Shown: one piece after another, positions 30,701-39,950 of the stretch
Numbering within the stretch: position 1 is the first letter of the stretch
Layout: every line of letters starts with the position of its first letter
Assembly: GCF_028858725.1 (NCBI RefSeq)
Contig: NC_084774.1
Coordinates: 8,840,001 to 8,904,000, forward strand
From: Colius striatus
Taxonomy: Eukaryota; Chordata; Aves; Coliiformes; Coliidae
Length of the DNA stretch: 64,000 bases
Reading direction: 5' to 3'
Notes under the pieces: generated by a model
What the model saw: only the letters and a program-made list of their open reading frames with translations
Database searches by the model: none
What the model was told of the DNA's origin: nothing
Position numbers and translations under genes: made by a program

Positions 30701-33700
30701 CCCCCCTGTGTCCACACCAGCACTGCTCAGGGCAAAAGTCAAACCGATTTAGAGCCTGATGTGGTTTCTTTGGCAATCCCTTTCTTTTTCTTCCCAGCTT
30801 CCCCTCAGCAGGACTGGGATGTCCAGAGGGTTTGTAAAGCTGCAAAAGGGAGAGCATCCCTCTGCTGTGCAGGGATGCAGGGGAGCTCCTTCCCTCCCTC
30901 CAGCTCTGCCAAAGCTCAGTGGGTTTGTTACCACAGAGCTGGGGGAAGAGGCATCACTGGAGCTGTGTGCAGGAACCAGAGCAACAGGAACCTGTCCAGA
31001 GCCCCACAGTGCTGTCAGAGCCTTTGCAGTGCTCAGCACATCATTAAACCCAAAGCTTCTGCTCCTCTGCAGCCTCCAGGGCCCTGGTTAGCCCAGCCCA
31101 GCCCAGCAGTGTGGGAAGCAGCATCAGCATCCCCTTCCCCACTGCCATGGAGCCAGCTGAGGGGCTGCTGCTGCCCTCCCTCTGCTCCCACTGACACTGG
31201 CAGCAACTCTCAGAAGCAAAAGGAGCAAAGAATTACAGAAGTACTTAGAAAGGTTTCCAGTGGCAGAGGTGCCTGCAGCCACAGCTCAGATGAAGTGCAG
31301 GACCACAGCCACAGCAGCACTGAAACCCAGGTTTGTGAGCTACACAGGTGAGGGCAGATACAGAACCTGCTGGATCCTCCAGCTCTCTTTAACCTTTCAC
31401 CAGACAAGCCCAATGACAATTCAGCCAGGGAGTCTTAATGAAACCCCTACATTATTCCAGCAGAAGTTGGGTTTTGGGCTGGGAGGAGGAGGGACTCCTG
31501 TCCTAGCACCTCACACCAGGGATGTGCTGAGCTGATCTCAGCTCCCTGGAGAGCCCACAGACAGAACCCAAGCAGCATCCAGGGCAGATGGGAACTGCAG
31601 TAACAGCCACAGTGTTGTTACACATTAATTGCAGACTTCTGCTGCAGGGTTTGGGGTAAGGCAGGAGGCCAGCTCTTTGGGTCACAGAATCATTTTGGTT
31701 GGAGAAGGCCTTCAAGCTCCTGGAGTGCACCCCCTGCCCTCACCCTGCCCAGCCCAGCACTGACCCACAGCCCTCAGCACTTCAGCCCCATGGCTTTGGG
31801 ATCCCTCCAGGGCTGGGCACTGCCCCAGCTCCCTGGGCAGCCTGGCACAGGGGCTGACACCCCTCTCAGGGAAACAGTTCTGCCTCAGCTCCAACCTCAA
31901 CCTCCCCTGGGGCAACTTGAGCCCATTCCCTGTTGTTACTTGGGAGCAGAGACCAATCCCCACCTCACCAGAACCCCCTGTCAGGTGGTTGCAGAGTGCT
32001 CCTGCCTCCCCTCAGTCTCTTCTCCAGGCTCCCCTGATGCAGTGTTAGAGCCAGTTAAAGTGTCACTAAATGAGTTGCTACACGTGGGCCAGGATGCTGT
32101 ACCAAGCCCCTGCCTGGGGTGAGGCAGGTCTGCACATACCATCAGCAGAAGCAGGGGTCAGGGGGATGAACTCAGCTGGGCTCTGGCTGCTCAGTGACAC
32201 CCGGGCTCCTGTCAGGTCGATTTTGGTGCTCCGGCAGGTGTTGGAACAGACCTTTGTGTGCTGGTAGAAATCCAGCTCCCCTGAGTCCATGATCTTCCTG
32301 AAGGACAGGGAGCAAGCACAGGGACGGGCAGGTCAGTGGGAGCAGAGAGCTCTGAGGCTCAGCTCCTGACAGCCTTCACCCCCCACCTGCCCAAAGCCCC
32401 CAGTGAAGAGCAAAACCAGGAGAGCACAGAGAGGCAACAGCCTGAACTTCCCTTGGCAAGTCCCAGTGTCCTGACCTCAGGGGCAGCACTAGCTAATGAA
32501 AACAGCAGCCACAGCTTGCTCTGTCCTGGCCACACACACAAATCCAGCAGCCATCCCTTACCCCAGTGGGGGTGAAGATTTGCTCCATGGGCTGCTGGGT
32601 TTGCCTTCACACACTCCCCCTGAAGCTCTTCCCTTCCCTGACAGACCTGCCCTGCCAAAGCATAAGCCTATTATGCAAAACCTACGTGGAGCAAAAGCTG
32701 CTTAGAAGGAAAACAGGAGATGCCTGCATTGAAGCAGAAGAACACAGGCAGAGGCAATGTCAGACAGTGAAAGGAGTAGCAGTGGGAGTGTCAGTTGATG
32801 ACCAGCCTGACTTCCCTTTGGCAGGTCACACTGAGAAGCCACCTCTGGCCATTGCAGTCCCCAGTGTCCTTGTGCCAGCTGGGAACTCAGTGGGACCAAG
32901 GCTATTGAGATCAGTTCTGGGCTCCCCAGCTCAGGAGAGACAGGGAACTGCTGGAGAGAGGCCAGTGCAGGGCCACCAAGATGCTGAGGGGCTGGAACAT
33001 GTGTGTGAGGAGGAAAGGCTGCAGCCCTGGGGCTGTTGAGCCTGGGGAAGAGAAGCCTGAGCTCAGGGGCACCTCAGCAATGCTGACCAATCCCTAAAGG
33101 GTGTGTCAGGAGGATGGGGCCAGTGTTTGTTCTGTGGTGGCCAGTGCCAGGACAAGGGGTAACAAGAACAAGCTGGAACACAAGAGTTCCACTTAAACAC
33201 GGAAGGAGAAAGTCCTTTGGTGCTGAGGTGAGGGAGCCCTGGCCCAGGCTGCCCAGGGAGGGTGTGGAGGCTCCTCAGGAGGTTTCCAACCCCAACTGGA
33301 CACGTTCCTGTGCCCCCTGAGCGAGGGGAACCTGCTGCAGCAGCTCTGCAGGGCCCTTCCACCCCCACCACAGCGGGATTCTCTTAAGGCAAATCTTCAG
33401 TGGTGTGTTTGCTCTGCCAGCAGTGAAAGAACCGTTTGCCAAAGGTTGCTGCACCCCAGAGTTACCCCCAGCAGTGTCTGCTGTGGCCCTGCAGAGCCCA
33501 GGGCAGGGACTGACCGCAGCATGATGCCGTTCATCCGGATCGCCCGCTTCCAGTCCTTCAGCGTGGACTTGCCTGCCAAGTGCACAAACTCCTTGGGACT
33601 GATGAGGTGGTCATCAAACTGCAAAAGGCAGAAGCACAATGTCAGTGCAACGAGCCATCGAGCTCCTCTGCCTGGCTCTGGCCACGCTCCAGCATCTTTT

Positions 33701-36700
33701 GTGGACATTTAACTAAGAGCTGCCCAGAAAGAAGGGTTTGGGGTGTGTGCTGCACAGAGGGAGCTACATGGCCAGCCCTGGCAGGATGGCTGGGGAAAAA
33801 CAACCCTGTAGCTCATGCAAGGTATCATTAACAGCAGTGAGATGCTGATGTGCCCACTAATGAGCAGCCTGACACCAGCCACGGTTGAGTCCAGCGGCAC
33901 ACGATGCCCTGTGCCAGCCAGGGAAGGAGAAGCCCATGGGGTCTTTGACCTTCTGCAACTGAGCCCAACCATGGGTATCAGTGAAATCTCTGGCCTTTCT
34001 CACAGCACACACCCACCTCAACTGAAAACCAGCTTTAGGGAGGTGGCATAGAGCAGCAGCCAGCTCTTCCCCTGCTTTTATTACCCCATACACCCAGCTG
34101 GGCCTGAGCCCATGAGCTGACTGCAAAGCAACCTGCAGAATCAGGCAGTCTTCTACAGAGATGCTTTACAGCCCATCTTAGAAAGGATTTCCCAAGTCCA
34201 GGCTTCCTTTCAATGCCCACATTGACCAGTGTAGAGCTCACTCACCATACTGCATGAGAAACTGCTTCTCTGAACAAGTACAGAGGCTTTGGTGCAAAGA
34301 GAGGACTGACCTCAGGCAGCAGCATTATCTGCAGCAGTACCTGTCCTCTGCCTTGGGGATGGAAAAGACCATCCCTCCTATACAGAGCAAGGACCATCCT
34401 TTGGAGAGTCCTCTTGCAACTGAGCCCAGAGGAGACAGTCTCTGAGCAAGGCACTGCTTTGTCCCTGTACAACGGCAGCCAGGGCTCCCGGCGTGTGCCT
34501 GAACCCACGCACGTTGCACTGGGAGTCGTCCAGGACACAGCAGAAGCTCTTCAGCAGATCCCCCACCACCAAGTTTCTCAGCTTTAAAACTGAGCAGCCA
34601 GTGGAAGTGCCCAGATTCCTCAGCCCCTCCAGAAATGCAGTTAAACTGAGGCAGCACCTCTCCAGCCAGGACTGCTCAACACGCCTGAGGGGAACTGCCG
34701 AGTATCCCACTACCAAGACAGTTCCTCCTTTCCCACCACAGTGTGATTCTGAAGCAAAGCAGCTCACCAAAGCTCAGCAGCACCAGGACAAGCCAGGTGA
34801 GCCTGCATGGGAAGGCATGAGCCCAACATTGGGGCCCTTTATTCTCACCTGCACACACTTCACATTGATCCCAGGGCACACAAACTTTCTCCAGATGAGG
34901 TTGGCTTTGCTGTCCCCACAGGTGATGGGGTAGACAATCTCTGTCTCCAAACTGTCCTCATCTTCAGCCATCTTCACTTCTCACAGGGAACACAGGCAGG
35001 GACAGACCAAAGAGAAACATGAGTCCCAGTCCCCCACCCTGAGGCACGTGGACAGTGATAGAAGCAGTTCTGAAGCTCATGATTAAGAAGATAAGTGGCT
35101 GATGCACGGTGGGGCATGGGGGAAGTTGTGGCCACCACTCACTTGCAGTTGCTACTGAAGCATCCAACCACCCAAGCTGCTCAGGCAGATTTACACCCAT
35201 CTGAGTGACTGAGCAGTCAGGGGCCAGGGCTGAGAGCAAATCACCACTTGCTAAAGATGAGAGGAATAAGGTTGCTTGGGTAATTCCAAACCGAGGGTGA
35301 CTTTATGAGTGAAACAGCTCTCAAGCCCCTCTAGCCCAGCTGCACACTCGAGTCACTGCTACTTGTACCTCAAACCAGCGAGTCTGCTGCAAAACCGACA
35401 TCCCCACGGCAAAGAGGGAGGGCCCAGGAAGCGATGGCCAGAGACAGGGACTCAGCCCGTACCAGGAGAGGGCAGCAGCGGCCCGGACAGCGGCTGCCAC
35501 GGCTCTTCAGCCCCTACAGCACCCCCAGGGACCGCTCCGGAGAGCATCCCCCAGGTACAACCCCCTGGGAGGGCATCCCTCTGGTACACCCCCTCCCCAG
35601 GAGGGTACCACCCCAGTACGACCCCCTGGGAGGAGACTCCTCCCAGCTAGGAGGGCATCCCCTGATCCCCCCGGGAAGAACATCCCCCAGGACCCACCAG
35701 CAGCTCTGCACAGCGGTGCCTGGACCCTCTTGTGCCACGCTGGGGGTGAGAGAGGTGGCACAGCTCCAACAAGAGCTCTGGGCATGGGCTGCACCTACCT
35801 AGAACTGCTTCCTTCAGGTGTGTGGAGGCTGTGAAGGCAGCAGCAGCTGCAGCAGCCGCGTTCTCGGTCTCCAGCGTGTCTTCATTCATGTCACCTCTGG
35901 TGAAAGAGGCAGAGTTAAGCCACATAGATGTGCCACCCCCACACCCAATGGCCCGTGCAGACGTGGCTTTACAAGTCACTTGGACTTACATTTTCCCACA
36001 AGAGCTAAAAGTCAGCTCTGGTTTGGAGGAGCTCAGCTCCACTTTCCCACAGGGAGCTGAGAGGCCCCACAGCAGGAGGCAGGGCCAGTGCCATCAGCCT
36101 GGCCAGCTCTGCCTTGCCTCTCCTTTAATCCCAGCCCCATGGAGCTGCCTTGTGCTGGGGAGCTGGCAGGGAGGGGTGCTGTCAGCATGGCCTCTCGCTC
36201 AGAAGTCACTGCCAGGCTCTGGCAGCTTTGCTCTGAGAAGATTTCCCCGGGAAAAACATGTGTGAAACATCCTGCTGCTGTCTGGGGATGGACTGGCTGA
36301 ACCCCTGCGTGTGGGATGCTCCCAGCAGGGCCTCAAGGAGCTGCAAACATGCTACAAAATCCCAGCATGGTGGGGGCTGGCAGGGCCCTGCAGAGCTGCT
36401 GCAGCCCCAGCCCCTGCTGCAGCAGGTTCCCTTGGCTCAGGGGGCGCAGGAACGTGTCCAGGGGGGGTTGGGAAGCGGTGACGGAGGATTAAGCAGGAGG
36501 TGAGTAAAACACCCAGCCCTGGCCGGGAGGTGTCGCAGCAGGTCTCTTCCTGCACGCTGCCCCAGTCTCTTACCCGTGCTGGGACAGGTTGGTGGTGACC
36601 AGCACCGTCTTCACCTCCTCCACAGCAGCTCCATCCACCGCCCCGTCGGGGGTCGTCACCACCACCACCTCCTCCATGTGCACGCTGACGTCCGGGGTCG

Positions 36701-36704
36701 CCAT
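27121..36704 (-). CDS. GMEB2: GMEB2, glucocorticoid modulatory element-binding protein 2
   Basis: Nuclear SAND-domain DNA-binding protein. Known GMEB proteins bind the glucocorticoid modulatory element as heteromers with GMEB1 and tune glucocorticoid receptor response. Join on the minus strand: 36704-36574, 35896-35799, 34976-34849, 33618-33515, 32297-32140, 30442-30371, 29391-29254, 28763-28641, 27731-27121. All introns are GT-AG with matching phases; 1,563 nt encode 520 residues (human protein about 530). Order: acidic N-terminus with an eight-alanine run, SAND domain (about 85-170, with the DNA-contacting KDWK), a region beginning IPLTP, a coiled-coil-like segment around 235-340 ([35 protein letters not shown]), and an Ala/Pro/Leu-rich C-terminus. 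Confidence 0.95.
27735..28510. repeat. Polypurine array in GMEB2 intron 8
   Basis: About 780 bp almost purely G/A on plus (C/T on the GMEB2 strand), in sub-arrays: GAAAGGAGGG (about 27871-27970), GAAAGGGGGA x12 (27971-28090), GAAAGGGGGG x8 (28091-28170), a phase-shifted AAAGGGGGGG block (to about 28280), an AGGAGGAGAA block (about 28285-28365), and a 22-bp unit containing GAAATGTGGGG, six copies (about 28366-28500). The left end reaches the splice acceptor of the last exon. Confidence 0.95.
28641..28763 (-). CDS. GMEB2: GMEB2 coding exon 8
   Basis: 123 nt, residues 277-318. It encodes [20 protein letters not shown] and [19 protein letters not shown], very like human GMEB2. Acceptor TTCTTGCAG, donor GTATGA. 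Confidence 0.95.
29254..29391 (-). CDS. GMEB2: GMEB2 coding exon 7
   Basis: 138 nt, residues 231-277. It encodes [20 protein letters not shown] followed by [20 protein letters not shown]. Acceptor CCCCCAG, donor GTGAGA. Confidence 0.95.
29755..30290 (-). repeat. CR1 retroposon
   Basis: Inverted CR1 of about 530 bp in GMEB2 intron 6. Its 3' end begins 'atagaatcacagagtggttt'. This copy is of a different subtype from most others in the window ('catccagcctcaacctcccc', 'cacttgaggctgtttcctct'). Confidence 0.85.
30371..30442 (-). CDS. GMEB2: GMEB2 coding exon 6
   Basis: 72 nt, residues 207-231. It encodes [20 protein letters not shown]. Acceptor GGCTGCAG, donor GTGCGG. A short exon read from phase agreement and family resemblance. 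Confidence 0.93.
30443..32139. other. GMEB2 intron 5
   Basis: Apart from the CR1 copy at 31.68-32.03 kb it is unique sequence without recognisable exons or RNA genes. Confidence 0.65.
31680..32035 (-). repeat. CR1 retroposon fragment
   Basis: Inverted CR1 beginning 'gtcacagaatcattttggtt' and sharing 'ggctgggcactgccccagct' with the copies at 10.4 and 21.4 kb. Confidence 0.85.
32140..32297 (-). CDS. GMEB2: GMEB2 coding exon 5
   Basis: 158 nt, residues 154-207. It encodes the end of the SAND domain ([30 protein letters not shown]) with the Cys/His residues that bind zinc in the family, then [19 protein letters not shown]. Acceptor TCCTTCAG, donor GTATGT. Confidence 0.95.
32905..33390 (+). repeat. 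CR1 retroposon fragment
   Basis: Plus-strand CR1 in GMEB2 intron 4, from 'gttctgggctccccagctca' through 'ggccagtgccaggacaaggg' to the 3' end near 'cccttccacccccaccacag'. Confidence 0.85.
33515..33618 (-). CDS. GMEB2: GMEB2 coding exon 4 (SAND, KDWK)
   Basis: 104 nt, residues 120-154. It encodes [20 protein letters not shown] followed by [19 protein letters not shown] is the DNA-contacting motif of SAND domains. Acceptor TTTTGCAG, donor GTCAGT. Confidence 0.96.
33619..34848. other. GMEB2 intron 3
   Basis: Unique intronic sequence; nothing recognised. Confidence 0.6.
34849..34976 (-). CDS. GMEB2: GMEB2 coding exon 3 (start of SAND)
   Basis: 128 nt, residues 77-119. It encodes [20 protein letters not shown] then [20 protein letters not shown]. 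The acceptor is an AAG type (GAGAAG|TG), donor GTGAGA. Confidence 0.95.
34977..35798. other. GMEB2 intron 2
   Basis: Contains a small degenerate tandem array of roughly 35-bp units around 35550-35665 (recurring 'ccccctgggaggg' and 'ggtaca/ggtacc' words). Otherwise nothing recognised. Confidence 0.55.
35799..35896 (-). CDS. GMEB2: GMEB2 coding exon 2 (polyalanine)
   Basis: 98 nt, residues 44-76. It encodes [12 protein letters not shown], eight alanines, [12 protein letters not shown]. The alanine run appears to have the same length as in the human protein. Acceptor TTTCACCAG, donor GTAGGT. Confidence 0.94.
36345..36480 (-). repeat. Short CR1 3' fragment
   Basis: Inverted, about 135 bp in GMEB2 intron 1 of the coding part ('aaaatcccagcatggtgggg', 'ggttcccttggctcaggggg'). 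Confidence 0.8.
36574..36704 (-). CDS. GMEB2: GMEB2 coding exon 1 (start codon)
   Basis: 131 coding nt, residues 1-44, beginning [20 protein letters not shown] and ending [11 protein letters not shown]. Donor GTAAGA. A TTTTAGCAG acceptor at 36769-36777 suggests the exon starts at 36768 with 64 nt of 5' UTR, spliced to a non-coding exon upstream. Confidence 0.94.
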
Positions 36705-37123
36705 GGCCCGCGCCGCCCCGGGCACCCGCTGCCTGCACAGGCTCCAGGGGCAGCCTCACGGCGACTCCCTGCTAAAACCAGCGGTGGGGAGAGCTCAAGG
36801 GGCTGCAGGGAAGCCCTGCTCCTCAGGACAGTAGCAAATCCCCAACCACTCCACCCCAAGAGGAGGGAGGAGAGGAGGCTCGTGACCCAGCACACGCTCT
36901 GCAGGCTGGGTGAGGGTGATGGGCACGGGGAGAGGCCAGGGGTGGGGGAGAGGCAGAGAGTGGGAGCAGACAGCAATCAAGAAATATGGCCTGCACCAAA
37001 AACCCACTTAGAAGTTGCATTTCCAAACGTGTTTCCAACTCTCTCAGAAGCACTTGGTGCTGCTGGAGGAGCTCATCACTGTCTCCTCCACCGCAGAAAC
37101 AGGGACTCTCCCTCCTCCAAAGT

Positions 37124-37145
37124 CACACACACACACACACACACA
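37124..37145. repeat. (CA)11 microsatellite
   Basis: Uninterrupted CA dinucleotides in GMEB2 intron 1. Confidence 0.95.
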
Positions 37146-37254
37146 ATCAAATGTAGGGAGCTCTGCAAGGCTGCAGGAGTAAAGCAATGGCTGAAAACTG
37201 TTTCAAAGAGTGCACTTGTAACAAAGCCCCAGAAGACTCAACATAGGGCTTCAA

Positions 37255-37860
37255 ACACACCTCAGCTCTGCTGCCTGGCCCTGGGCATGCTCAGGGTCCC
37301 TGTGGCAGTGAGTGAGGGGCCCAGCACTGAGCACAGCCCTGGAGCTGCAGCCTCCCCAGGGCGCAGCACAAGGGACAATCCCTGCCCTGCTCCTGCTGGT
37401 CACACTGTTGCTGATCCAAGCCAGGATGGCCTTGGCCTTCTTGCCCACCTGGGCACGCTGCTGGTTCCCGTTCAGCTGCTGTGGGTTAATCCCCCCAGGT
37501 CCTTTCCCTCTGGGCAGTTTCCAGCCCCTCTGCCTCAGCCTGGAGCTGCCTGGACTCGGTGTGGCCCCAGTGCAGGACCCAGCCCTTGGCCCATGGAGAT
37601 GTGGATGGCCAGATGAGTGCTCCCCTCTGCCAGCTCTGCCCGTGCACACTCACATTCCCACTCCCAGGGAGCCCTTTGGAGCAGCAGCAGAGCACAGTTG
37701 AGGAGCTGCTCAGCTCCCACCACCCTCCCCATCCACCCCCAGAGCCGTGCACAGACCCAAGGTGTCTGCCTGACCCAGGATACACATTAACAACAACTGC
37801 AAATCCTTTTGTTGCTCCATCCCTAAACTCCTGGCTTGTGGGGTAAAACCCTTCCTGAGG
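37255..37860 (-). repeat. CR1 retroposon fragment, 3' end missing
   Basis: Inverted CR1 upstream portion ('ggccttggccttcttgccca', 'cagcctccccagggcgcagc'), closely related to the inner part of the copy at 10.4-11.1 kb. It lacks the usual 3' terminus. Confidence 0.8.
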
Positions 37861-38289
37861 CCTCAGCATGGCCCACGATGGCCGCTGCCCTGCTGCCTGG
37901 CTTTGGGCAGCTCCATGCCTGGGAAGGCTGAACTCCCCCAGCACGTGCTGCTCGATGCCCCCAGGCAGGAACTCGGGTGACACAGAGACAACATGGGCTG
38001 GAAACACAAGTAACCATCAGCAGTGGGGCACAGGGGGGTGGATGGAGGAGGACAAGGGCTGTAGGTGCCCCTGTGCACGTCCTTCCTGAGGCACCTTGGG
38101 AAGCAGCGAGCCCAGGGCTTGGGTGAGGTGGGGGAAAAAAAACTAGAGGTGAAAGAAAAACCCTCCAGCATTGCAGCTCTCAGAGAGGAGAGGGAGGGTT
38201 TGGGGGTGTGCTGGTGGGGGGGGCAGCTGAGCTCCTCATGGCATGGAGATGGGGGGACACACACTGCTGGGGGCCAGGGCTGCACAGCA

Positions 38290-39065
38290 GGGCACAGCAA
38301 GCAGGGGGTGCATGGAGACAGAGCAGGGAGTGTGCAGGGGGCAAATATGGGGGTGCATAGAGAGGGGGTGCACAGAGAGGGAACAGGGAACGTGCAAGGG
38401 GGGCAAATATGGGGGTGCATAGACGGGGGTGCACAGAGATGGAGCAGGGAGTGTTCAGGGGCAAATATGGGGGTGCATAGAGAGGGAGCAGGGAGCGTGC
38501 AGGGGGGTAAATATGGGGGTGCATAGAGAGGGGTGCACAGAGATGGAGCAGGGAGTGTTCAGGGGGCAAATATGGGGGTGCATAGACAGGGGGTGCATAG
38601 AGAGGGAGCAGGGAGCATGCAGGGGCAAATATGGGGGTGCATAGAGAGGGGGTACATAGAGAGGGAGCAGGGAGCATGCAGGGGCAAATATGTGGGTGCA
38701 TAGAGAGGGGGTGCATAGAGAGGGAGCAGGGAGTGTGCAAGGGGGGCAAATATGGGGGTGCATAGACAGGGGTGTGCACAGAGAGGGAGCACGGAGTGTG
38801 CAGGGGCAAATATGGGGGTGCATAGAGAGGAGGTGCACAGAGATGGAGCAGGGAGCAAGGGGGGCAAATATGGGGATGCGTAGAGAGGAGATGCACAGAG
38901 AGGGAGCAGGAAGCGTGCAAGGGGGGCAAATATGGGGGTGTATGGAGACAGAGCAGGGAGTGTGCAGGGGAGCAAATATGGGGGTGCATAGAGAGGGGGT
39001 GCACAGAGATGGAGCAGGGAGCGTGCAGGGGGGCGAATATGGGGGTGCACAGAGCAGGGGGTGCA
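38290..39065. repeat. 60-bp VNTR in GMEB2 intron 1
   Basis: About 13 head-to-tail copies of a roughly 60-bp unit marked by gcaaatatgggggtgcatag (near 38341, 38404, 38460, 38508, 38569, 38625, 38684, 38746, 38804, 38864, 38926, 38968, 39032). Copies differ by short internal deletions. The array ends just before the CpG island. Confidence 0.93.
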
Positions 39066-39149
39066 CGAGGGGTCTGCACATGAGTGCAGGGGGAGGGGGC
39101 TTCAGCAGGGGTGCGGGCTGGGGGTTGCACAGCGGGTGGGGGGCGATTG

Positions 39150-39950
39150 CAGGAGGGTGCAGAGGCGTCTGCGAAGGGGTTGCTGGGGGTGGTGCTGGGG
39201 GTGGTGCTGCGGGGTACCCGGCGCTCGGCGTGGCGCGGGCCGGGGGCGCGGGGTGTGTGTCCCGCGCGTGTGTCCCCCCCAAAGCCCCGACCCCCCCGCG
39301 GCGGCGCGGCGCGCGCGTTCCCGCCGGCGGAGTCCGGCGCGTGGGGTGGGGGGCGGGAGGGGGGGCGCGTGGGCGCGTTCACGCTGGCAGCGCCGGGCGC
39401 GCGGGAGGAGGAGGAGGAGGAGGAGGAGGGGGAGGGGGGGGCGCGGGGCGGCCCGGCGCTGCCGCCGTCTCCTGCCGCTGCCGTAACGTCCTGACGCTCC
39501 GCAGGGACCCGCCGGACGGACGCGTGCGGAGGCCCCGCGGCCGCGCCAGGCCTCAGCGCTTACCTCAAGGCCGGGCTCTCGCGGAACCCGGCTCCGGCTC
39601 CGGCGGCGGACGCTCCAGCCGAGGCGACGGGCCGGGCGGTGGGTGCGGGGAGGGAAGGGAGCCGGGGTTCGGGGATGGGGTTGGGGGGGGGGGGAGGGGG
39701 AAGGGGGGGGGGGAGGGGGGACGCGGGGCTCCGGCGCGCGCGGCTCTGGGCCCCCGCGCACGCGCACGGCCGGGCCCGGCGCCCGGGACTCATTTGGCGC
39801 GGGCGCCGCGGCCCGAGCTGCCGGGGAAAGAGGTGCCGGGGCCCCGCACTGCGCCTGCGCGGGGGTCCGAGCCGGGAGCTCCCGGGGCCGGCCTGCGGGA
39901 GGGTCCCGCGGCTCACACACAGCCCCCCCAAACCACCCCGCGAGTCTGCC
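39150..39950 (-). promoter_or_regulatory. GMEB2: CpG island, GMEB2 promoter and non-coding exon 1
   Basis: Very GC- and CpG-rich. On the minus strand a consensus donor GAG|GTAAGC marks the end of a likely non-coding first exon at 39564, which can splice to the acceptor at 36769. The stretch 39663-39720 on plus is almost pure G with potential to form G-quadruplexes. The start site is expected around 39600-39750. Exon assignment is inferred. Confidence 0.65.

Noticed and set aside
38290-39065. 60-bp repeats considered as a CRISPR-like array
   Set aside because: Units are contiguous and wholly repetitive with no variable spacers.
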